Assembly (NCBI GenBank): GCA_027346205.1
Contig: DAIESR010000089.1
Span: 1-5,481, forward strand
Length of the DNA: 5,481 bases
Direction: 5' to 3'
Source of the DNA: Beijerinckiaceae bacterium
GTDB taxonomy: Bacteria; Pseudomonadota; Alphaproteobacteria; Rhizobiales; Beijerinckiaceae
Below the pieces are notes generated by a model. The model did no database searches and had not been told where the DNA came from. It worked only from the letters and a program-made list of their open reading frames with translations. Within the stretch, counting starts at the first letter, position 1; the number at the start of each line of letters is the position of its first letter. This document shows positions 1-3,745 of the stretch, piece by piece. The position numbers were made by a program, and so were the translations under genes.

Positions 1-773
1 GGCAGCTTGCGCCTTCGGCACCCGGTCGGTGGCATGCGGTGCGCCTATTTTTCTTGGCCTATCCTGTCATTGCGTTGATTTTGCTCGCAGGCGTCCCAGC
101 GTTCGGTCTCCTGCGCGTGCCGAGCGACCTTTGGGGCGGCATTCTTGTCACGCTGATCGTGGCTTTGACCGGTATCGTCATCTCGCTGCCGCTCGGGGTC
201 CTGCTCGCACTCGCGCGCCGGTCGCAGATGCCGCTGCTGCGGATCACGAGTATTATCTATATCGAGGTTTTGCGTGGGGTGCCGATGATCACGGTGCTCT
301 TCATGGCCAATACGATGCTGCCGCTGTTTCTTCCCGAATCTGCGGTGCCGAACCAGCTCTTGCGCGCTCTCGTCGGTGTCGCCCTCTTCGCTTCGGCCTA
401 TATGGCGGAAGTCGTGCGCGGTGGCCTGCAGGTGCTGCCGAAAGGCCAGGGCGAAGCGGCGCAAGCGCTCGGCTTGCGTTATTGGGCGATGCAGCGCCTC
501 GTGATATTGCCGCAGGCGCTGCGGCTGGTGATCCCGGGCATCGTCAACACATTCATCGGCCTGTTCAAGGATACGACGCTCGTCGCCACCGTCGGCCTTT
601 TCGATTTTCTGCGCACGGTCGATTCCGCCAGACTCGATCCTGCTTGGGGTGGGCCGACGATCACGCCGACGGCCTATGTCTTCGCCGCGATCTTCTATTT
701 CATGTGCTGCTTTGCCATGGCGCGCTATTCGCTGTTGCTGGAGCGCAGGCTTGCCGTGGGGCAGGGGATATGA
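1..773 (+). CDS. aapM: General L-amino acid ABC transporter, inner-membrane permease (AapM-like), 3' part only
   Basis: This is one of the two membrane permeases of a polar amino-acid importer. It forms the channel through which amino acids delivered by a periplasmic binding protein cross the inner membrane. The reading frame is open to the left edge, so about 256 C-terminal residues are visible; family members are near 380-400, so the start lies outside. A GTG at 39 could act as a start only if the gene were unusually short. Numbering from the first full codon at base 3, hydrophobic segments lie near residues 15-31, 44-70, 90-110 and 220-240. The coupling (EAA) loop, GQGEAAQALGL, begins near residue 149 and contacts the ATPase. 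The blocks RGVPMITVLFM, MLPLFLPES, SAYMAEVVRGG, IPGIVNTFIGLFKDTTLV and the C-terminal ARYSLLLERRL match what I know of AapM/YhdY rather than AapQ. The aapP-like ATPase gene starts 28 bases downstream. Function is inferred from family; substrate range is not visible. Confidence 0.88.
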   Translation, partial: QLAPSAPGRWHAVRLFFLAYPVIALILLAGVPAFGLLRVPSDLWGGILVTLIVALTGIVISLPLGVLLALARRSQMPLLRITSIIYIEVLRGVPMITVLFMANTMLPLFLPESAVPNQLLRALVGVALFASAYMAEVVRGGLQVLPKGQGEAAQALGLRYWAMQRLVILPQALRLVIPGIVNTFIGLFKDTTLVATVGLFDFLRTVDSARLDPAWGGPTITPTAYVFAAIFYFMCCFAMARYSLLLERRLAVGQGI

Positions 774-801
774 GGCCGCTTCGGTTGCAGGCGTTTGGGC
801 G

Positions 802-1581
802 ATGGAACCATTGGTGATGGAAGCTCCCGAGGAAGAGCAGCGCGCGGCGACGGCGGCGGTCGAAATGATCGGCGTCAACAAATGGTATGGCGATTTTCAT
901 GTTCTGCGCGACATCGATCTTGCCGTCGCGGAAGGTGAAAGGATCGTCATTTGCGGTCCTTCTGGATCGGGCAAATCCACGTTGATCCGCTGCATCAATG
1001 GTCTCGAAGAGCACCAAGAGGGCGCGATCATCGTTGCCGGCCATGAGCTCACGCAAGACATTGCCGCCATCAGCGAAATCCGCCGCGATGTCGGCATGGT
1101 GTTTCAGCATTTTCATTTGTTCGCGCATCTCACTGTGCTTGAGAATTGCACGCTTGCGCCGATCGAGGTGCGCAAGATGACGAAGCCGGCGGCGGTGGAC
1201 AAAGCGCGGCATTTTCTCGAACGCGTGCGCATGGCCGATCATGCCGGCAAATATCCTGGTCAATTGTCGGGCGGTGAGCAGCAGCGCGTCGCGATTGCGC
1301 GCGCTCTGTGCATGGGGCCAAAGCTCATGCTGTTCGATGAGCCGACCTCGGCGCTCGATCCGGAAATGGTCAAGGAAGTGCTCGACATTATCGTCGATCT
1401 TGCCGGCGAGGGCATGACGATGATCTGCGTGACGCATGAAATGGATTTTGCGCGGAAGGTCGCCGATCGCGTGATCTTCATGGATGCTGGCGAGATCGTC
1501 GAAATCAATCGGCCGAATGCCTTTTTCGAGACGCCACAGCACGCGCGCACGCGCCGTTTCCTGCAACAGATTCTCCGTTGA
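802..1581 (+). CDS. aapP: General L-amino acid ABC transporter, ATP-binding protein (AapP-like)
   Basis: This cytoplasmic ATPase powers the amino-acid importer whose permease gene lies just upstream. It has 259 residues, a normal length for the polar amino-acid ABC ATPases. All motifs are intact: Walker A GPSGSGKST at 52-60, Q-loop Gln102, signature LSGGEQQR at 155-162, Walker B LMLFDEP with catalytic Glu180, D-loop SALD at 183-186, and switch His212. The tail, with VADRVIFMDAGEIVE and FFETPQHARTRRFLQQIL, is typical of the AapP/GlnQ group. I chose ATG 802, which leaves a 28-base gap after the permease stop. The frame stays open further upstream, but that part overlaps the permease and reads as non-family sequence. 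ATG 817 is a possible alternative. Neither start has a strong Shine-Dalgarno, which suggests translational coupling to the permease. The first 20 residues are acidic and lie before the conserved domain. Confidence 0.93.
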   Translation: MEPLVMEAPEEEQRAATAAVEMIGVNKWYGDFHVLRDIDLAVAEGERIVICGPSGSGKSTLIRCINGLEEHQEGAIIVAGHELTQDIAAISEIRRDVGMVFQHFHLFAHLTVLENCTLAPIEVRKMTKPAAVDKARHFLERVRMADHAGKYPGQLSGGEQQRVAIARALCMGPKLMLFDEPTSALDPEMVKEVLDIIVDLAGEGMTMICVTHEMDFARKVADRVIFMDAGEIVEINRPNAFFETPQHARTRRFLQQILR

Positions 1582-1607
1582 GATTCTGAGCTTAGCCGAA
1601 ACGAGAT

Positions 1608-1621
1608 GTGCGGATCCGCAC
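1608..1621. repeat. 14-base perfect palindrome after the ABC operon
   Basis: GTGCGGATCCGCAC is a perfect self-complementary 14-mer 26 bases after the aapP stop. As RNA it could fold only into a 5-pair stem with a GATC loop, and no T-run follows, so it is a poor Rho-independent terminator. It may be a protein site or chance. Confidence 0.4.
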
Positions 1622-1660
1622 GGAAGCGCTGCGCATTAGGTCTAGGCTAGGCACGCCCTT

Positions 1661-1696
1661 CAGCCAGCGTTCAGGTCGTCTGCGCCATGCTGGCTG
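1661..1696 (+). repeat. 8-base inverted repeat in the leader of the secreted repeat protein
   Basis: CAGCCAGC (1661-1668) and GCTGGCTG (1689-1696) are perfect inverted copies separated by 20 bases. The second arm ends 20 bases before the Shine-Dalgarno of the gene at 1727. If transcribed it would form a leader hairpin; as DNA it could be an operator. I could not place a convincing promoter in 1582-1726, so the choice is open. Confidence 0.45.
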
Positions 1697-1716
1697 TTGC
1701 GGGCTCCAGAGCTGTT

Positions 1717-1723
1717 GGAGGAA
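1717..1723 (+). promoter_or_regulatory. Strong Shine-Dalgarno fixing the start at 1727
   Basis: GGAGGAA sits just before ATG 1727. It decides between this ATG and an in-frame TTG at 1697 that would add ten residues in front of the signal peptide. It predicts high translation. Confidence 0.85.
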
Positions 1724-1726
1724 AAC

Positions 1727-2032
1727 ATGAACAGTCAAATCAAGATGGCCCTCGCCGCCGGTCTTGCGTTGAGCGGCCTGGGCTTTGCCACCGAGACCGT
1801 ATCGGCCATGCCAATGCGCGGCCTTGATCCTGCCGCTGCGCAAACCACCGAGGCGCAGCAGGGGGGTCAGCATATCCGCTATATTTGCGGCTATTGGGGG
1901 TGCCGTTGGGTGCCGGGCCCCTATTGGGGTTGGGGCTATTATCATCGCCCCTATTGGGGTTGGGGCTACTATCATCACCCCTATTGGCGAGGGCATCGCT
2001 GGTACCGCCATCATCATCGGCACCATTGGTGA
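1727..2032 (+). CDS. Small secreted Trp/Tyr/His-rich repeat protein of unknown function
   Basis: The 101-residue product has a clear Sec signal peptide. Lys6 is followed by a hydrophobic run at 8-21, and a likely cleavage falls after VSA (residue 27). The mature part begins with a Gln/Ala/Thr-rich linker (28-50), then a CGYWGC motif (Cys54, Cys59). Next come tandem ten-residue units of the form PYWGWGYYHx starting at 65 and 75, a degenerate third unit at 85, and a His-rich end (residues 90-101, six His). Short exported proteins with a Cys/Gly segment followed by aromatic Gly/Tyr/Trp repeats are common in Hyphomicrobiales and are usually left as hypothetical; some resemble sulfur-globule proteins in composition. 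The His-rich tail and Cys pair could bind metal, but that is inference. The gene is alone, with its own leader and terminator. The signal peptide and reading frame are certain; the function is unknown. Confidence 0.82.
   Translation: MNSQIKMALAAGLALSGLGFATETVSAMPMRGLDPAAAQTTEAQQGGQHIRYICGYWGCRWVPGPYWGWGYYHRPYWGWGYYHHPYWRGHRWYRHHHRHHW
1891..2010 (+). repeat. 30-base tandem repeat encoding the aromatic decapeptides (four units, two near-identical)
   Basis: Units start at 1891, 1921, 1951 and 1981, each opening with CTATTGG. The units at 1921 and 1951 are identical at 28 of 30 bases; one difference is silent (Tyr) and one changes Arg to His. The outer units match mainly over their first seven to nine bases. 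The period equals ten codons, so the repeat can expand or contract without a frameshift. Confidence 0.85.
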
Positions 2033-2040
2033 TGCACCGC

Positions 2041-2088
2041 GTCGCATCGATTGCGAGATCGAGGCTGTGTCGATCTCGACTGTGCGAC
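2041..2088 (+). ncRNA. Long two-part stem-loop in the 3' UTR of the secreted repeat protein
   Basis: The inner stem CGAGATCGA (2054-2062) pairs perfectly with TCGATCTCG (2070-2078) around a 7-base loop. The outer stem GTCGCA (2041-2046) pairs perfectly with TGCGAC (2083-2088), with a 7/4 internal loop between the two. It begins 8 bases after the stop codon and has no T-run, so it is not itself an intrinsic terminator. An alternative small hairpin, TCGCA/TGCGA at 2042-2056, competes with it. It may be a stabiliser or an element of a 3'-UTR-derived small RNA. The pairing is seen; the role is inferred. Confidence 0.5.
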
Positions 2089-2124
2089 ATACCGAATGGG
2101 CACGCACAATCGGAAGCTCAGCTT

Positions 2125-2149
2125 GAAAAAAATACGGGTACATGACCCG
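2125..2149 (-). terminator. Overlapping hairpin: possible minus-strand terminator or anti-terminator
   Basis: CGGGT (2135-2139) pairs with ACCCG (2145-2149) around a 5-base loop. An A-run at 2125-2132 precedes it, which on the minus strand reads as a T-run after the hairpin. The right arm shares ACCC with the plus-strand terminator, so the two structures cannot form together in one transcript. No minus-strand gene in the window needs it, so its use is uncertain. Confidence 0.4.
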
Positions 2150-2175
2150 CGCCGGCAAGGGCCGGTTGGGTTTTT
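2145..2175 (+). terminator. Rho-independent terminator of the secreted repeat protein gene
   Basis: ACCC (2145-2148) pairs with GGGT (2168-2171) and CCGGC (2152-2156) pairs with GCCGG (2161-2165), around an AAGG loop with a small internal bulge. A run of five T follows at 2171-2175. It ends a transcript that would carry about 140 bases of 3' UTR. Confidence 0.75.
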
Positions 2176-2227
2176 CCCGCGCTTTTTCTGACAAAGACCC
2201 TATGCCCGCTGCGTCTGGAAATGCGTG

Positions 2228-2261
2228 GGGAGGCCGAAAGCTGCGAAGCTCTCGGCCTCTT
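2228..2261 (+). repeat. Strong GNRA-capped hairpin between transcription units
   Basis: GAGGCCGA (2230-2237) pairs with TCGGCCTC (2252-2259). After one A/C mismatch AGCT pairs with AGCT, closing on a GCGA tetraloop (2243-2246), and two G-T wobbles can extend the base. No proper T-run follows. It could be a dispersed intergenic repeat or part of an RNA; one copy cannot tell. Confidence 0.5.
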
Positions 2262-2373
2262 GCCTTTGTGGAAGGGCTTTTATGCTATTTCTCAATATGC
2301 ACGCGCGTCGATTCCCACGTAAAATTGCGGTGCGTCGTTTAGGCTGGGCCGGTGGCCCCGCGCGCGATGTCGC

Positions 2374-2380
2374 GGAGAGG
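2374..2380 (+). promoter_or_regulatory. Shine-Dalgarno fixing the DUF4239 gene start at 2383
   Basis: GGAGAGG with its GGAG core five bases before ATG 2383 favours this codon over the in-frame GTG at 2380. A dyad, CGCGA-TG-TCGCG (2363-2374), abuts the site and could partly mask it in RNA. Confidence 0.65.
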
Positions 2381-2382
2381 TG

Positions 2383-3180
2383 ATGATAGTTTCTTGGCTC
2401 GCTCTGCCCGTGCCAGCGATGCTGCTGAGCCTCGTGTTTCTCTTCGGTGCGATCGCGGGTGCGCTCGTCCTTTTGTGCTTTGGCCGTAGAACCGGACCGA
2501 GTGTGCAGAAGATCAAAGGCATTGTCGCGCCCTTCGTCGGCACTGTGGCGGTGATCTTCGGTATTCTTCTTGGCTTTCTCGCCAATGACATTTTGGATCG
2601 CGAGCGCCGTGCGGCGGCGGCTGTGCGCGCCGAAGCCGACAGTCTCATTTCCTTGACAGTGCTTGCCGAGACCTTCGAACTGCCGCGCGAGCCGCTTGTC
2701 GGAGCCGTGCGCAATTATGCCAAAGCCGTCGTCGGTAAGGAATGGCCGAGCATGGCGCATCAGAACGCCGCACCAGAGGCGGAGCTCGCGCTCGATCGGC
2801 TGCTCAAGACCATTGCACGGCTCGATCTGAGCCGCGTCGGCAATGGCGATCTTCGCCGGCTGCTGCTCGACTCGGGGCTTGCGGTCCGCAGCGCTCGGGA
2901 TCTGCGCCTTTCGCTTTCGCGCGACGCGTCCGAAGACGTCAAGTGGCTTCTCGTTCTCGCCTTGGCAGTGACCAGCCAAATCGCGGTCGCGGTCGTCCAT
3001 CTCGACGCCAAGAGGCCACAGATCGCCGCTCTCACGATCTGGACATTGAGCCTGATTTTCGTGATCGGCCTGCTTGCCACGCATGAGGAGCCTTTTGCAC
3101 CGCCTTTGGCGGTTGCCCCCGATCCGATCATCCATGTTCTGGACGTCCTCGGCAGAGAAGCCGTGTCGCCGAAAGGGTGA
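2383..3180 (+). CDS. DUF4239 (bestrophin-like) four-helix membrane protein
   Basis: The 265-residue product has two N-terminal transmembrane helices (about 11-33 and 47-67), a soluble helical middle (70-187), and two C-terminal helices (about 188-207 and 214-233). The second helix and what follows (FGILLGFLANDILDRERRAAAAVRAEADSL broken as FGILLGF at 59-65 and RAEADSL at 82-88) and the motif YAKAVVGKEWP (112-122) are the marks I associate with the DUF4239 family. Its members are described as bestrophin-like and proposed, not proven, to be anion channels. Length and topology fit the family. The upstream neighbour is separated by a terminator and the downstream one by 297 bases, so it is probably transcribed alone. 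A long minus-strand frame covers it, but codon bias and the family match favour the plus strand. The family call is fairly sure; the biochemical role is unknown. Confidence 0.8.
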   Translation: MIVSWLALPVPAMLLSLVFLFGAIAGALVLLCFGRRTGPSVQKIKGIVAPFVGTVAVIFGILLGFLANDILDRERRAAAAVRAEADSLISLTVLAETFELPREPLVGAVRNYAKAVVGKEWPSMAHQNAAPEAELALDRLLKTIARLDLSRVGNGDLRRLLLDSGLAVRSARDLRLSLSRDASEDVKWLLVLALAVTSQIAVAVVHLDAKRPQIAALTIWTLSLIFVIGLLATHEEPFAPPLAVAPDPIIHVLDVLGREAVSPKG

Positions 3181-3477
3181 ATTGTCCTTGCTCAACGCTG
3201 GGATTGCACTGGCCGGAACATGCTCTGGCGCAAAGCTTGTTTCGAGATGGGGACGAGGGGCAAGCGCTGGCAAATCTGTGTCAATTTATTGTGACGCTTT
3301 TGCTTTATCCCCAGTTTCAACATGCGAACATAAAGTGAAACATTTCATCATCTGACACAAGATATTGGTAATATGTAATTTTCTAAGATTGAGGCGTTTT
3401 TTCAGCGCTAAATTCTTGCTTGATTTAGAACAAAACAAGAATATTATACGAACATCGCGATGATTGGGGAGTGTCCG
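3181..3477. promoter_or_regulatory. AT-rich, dyad-rich spacer before the miniprotein gene
   Basis: By hand count only 48 of the 150 bases 3301-3450 are G or C, far below the flanking genes. The segment holds GTTTCA/TGAAAC (3314-3341), TGAAA-CA-TTTCA (3336-3347), ATATT-GGT-AATAT (3362-3374) and ATTCTTG-N17-CAAGAAT (3412-3442). I read it as a control region with several protein-binding sites. No gene or clear terminator is visible in 3181-3300. Confidence 0.5.
3420..3447 (+). promoter_or_regulatory. Sigma70-type promoter of the miniprotein gene
   Basis: TTGATT (3420-3425) and TATTAT (3442-3447) are separated by 16 bases, close to consensus. Transcription would start near 3454, giving a leader of about 24 bases. 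The 7-base inverted repeat ATTCTTG/CAAGAAT straddles both elements and would suit a repressor. TTGAT-TTAG-AACAA (3420-3433) is one mismatch from an FNR/FixK box, but its position overlaps the core promoter. Confidence 0.5.
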
Positions 3478-3582
3478 ATGCGGGCTTTCATTTTGGATCT
3501 TTTGGAGCTCGGCTCCTTGGGTGTTTTCGTCGGCTTCATCGCGGCCTGCGCGCTCATTGTCAGTCCGATGGGCGGCGGCTGA
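3478..3582 (+). CDS. 34-residue one-helix membrane miniprotein, unknown function
   Basis: ATG 3478 is preceded by a near-perfect Shine-Dalgarno, GGGGAG (3466-3471), six bases upstream, and by a promoter with a fitting start-site distance. The product begins MRAFILDLLELGSLG, continues as one hydrophobic helix (about residues 12-29, ending CALIVSP) and closes with MGGG. The charged residues are near the N-terminus (Arg2, Asp7, Glu10). An in-frame ATG at 3460 would add six residues but lacks a ribosome site and lies almost at the predicted transcript start. A small hairpin, GGAGC-TCG-GCTCC (3504-3516), lies inside the frame. I do not recognise the protein. Single-helix miniproteins often tune transporters or respiratory enzymes, but nothing here names a partner. 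The dnaE start is 163 bases downstream, so cotranscription is possible. The gene is too short for usual gene callers; I judge it real on signals alone. Confidence 0.55.
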   Translation: MRAFILDLLELGSLGVFVGFIAACALIVSPMGGG

Positions 3583-3653
3583 GAATTGGCTGTTGAGAGC
3601 GGCGTCATAAGCTTCTGAGTTCACCACAATGGCTTTAGGCTAGAACCACGCGT

Positions 3654-3692
3654 AGGCCAAAAAGCCGCGCGACGGCACAAAACGTGTGGCCT
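3654..3692 (+). promoter_or_regulatory. Nested inverted repeats in the dnaE leader
   Basis: AGGCCA (3654-3659) pairs with TGGCCT (3687-3692), enclosing GCCG (3664-3667) and CGGC (3673-3676) around a CGCGA loop. It lies 53 bases before the dnaE start. It could shape the dnaE mRNA leader or terminate weakly; no T-run follows. I found no convincing dnaE promoter in 3583-3745. Confidence 0.35.
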
Positions 3693-3736
3693 TTGGGCGG
3701 CGATGCGTTTCGGAACGGCGAGCGGCTTTGGCAAGC

Positions 3737-3741
3737 GAGGG
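3737..3741 (+). promoter_or_regulatory. Shine-Dalgarno supporting the GTG start of dnaE
   Basis: GAGGG is followed by four bases and GTG 3746. Later in-frame GTG codons at 3800 and 3845 have no comparable site. The overlapping ATG at 3744 is followed at once by TGA and cannot be used. Confidence 0.65.
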
Positions 3742-3745
3742 AAAT

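Larger units (their letters stand above)
2033..2382. other. 350-base gene-free spacer with four hairpin elements
   Basis: No credible gene lies here. A 66-codon frame at 2142-2342 runs straight through the terminator and has no ribosome binding site. The content is a long 3'-UTR stem-loop (2041-2088), a pair of competing hairpins ending in a terminator (2135-2175), a GNRA-capped hairpin (2228-2261), and short GC dyads just before the next gene (2346-2358 and 2363-2374). Confidence 0.7.

Noticed and set aside
45..1566. Long minus-strand frames (45-881, 700-1566) opposite the ABC genes, and plus-strand frame 29-817
   Set aside because: The opposing or overlapping frames encode unmistakable AapM and AapP sequences; these are composition-driven shadows.
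1891..2010. Tandem repeat considered as a CRISPR array
   Set aside because: The 30-base units abut with no spacers and keep a coding frame; it is a protein repeat.
1592..2194. Minus-strand 200-codon frame over the secreted protein gene
   Set aside because: It carries mirror repeats of the 30-base array and crosses the terminator. The plus strand has the ribosome site and signal peptide.
2260..2286. Possible promoter TTGCCT/TATGCT for the DUF4239 gene
   Set aside because: The -35 and -10 are only 15 bases apart and poorly matched, and the -35 overlaps the GNRA hairpin; too weak to list.
2142..2342. 66-codon plus-strand frame after the secreted protein gene
   Set aside because: It starts inside the terminator hairpin, has no ribosome binding site, and its product resembles nothing.
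2200..3273. A 357-codon minus-strand open frame opposite the DUF4239 gene
   Set aside because: It is the antisense shadow of a GC-rich gene. Its product is rich in Arg, His and Gln with no family resemblance, and the plus strand gives a coherent four-helix protein.
3286..3627. 113-codon minus-strand frame over the AT-rich spacer and miniprotein
   Set aside because: It starts at a GTG with no ribosome site, has no recognisable domain, and runs against the promoter and ribosome signals of the plus strand.
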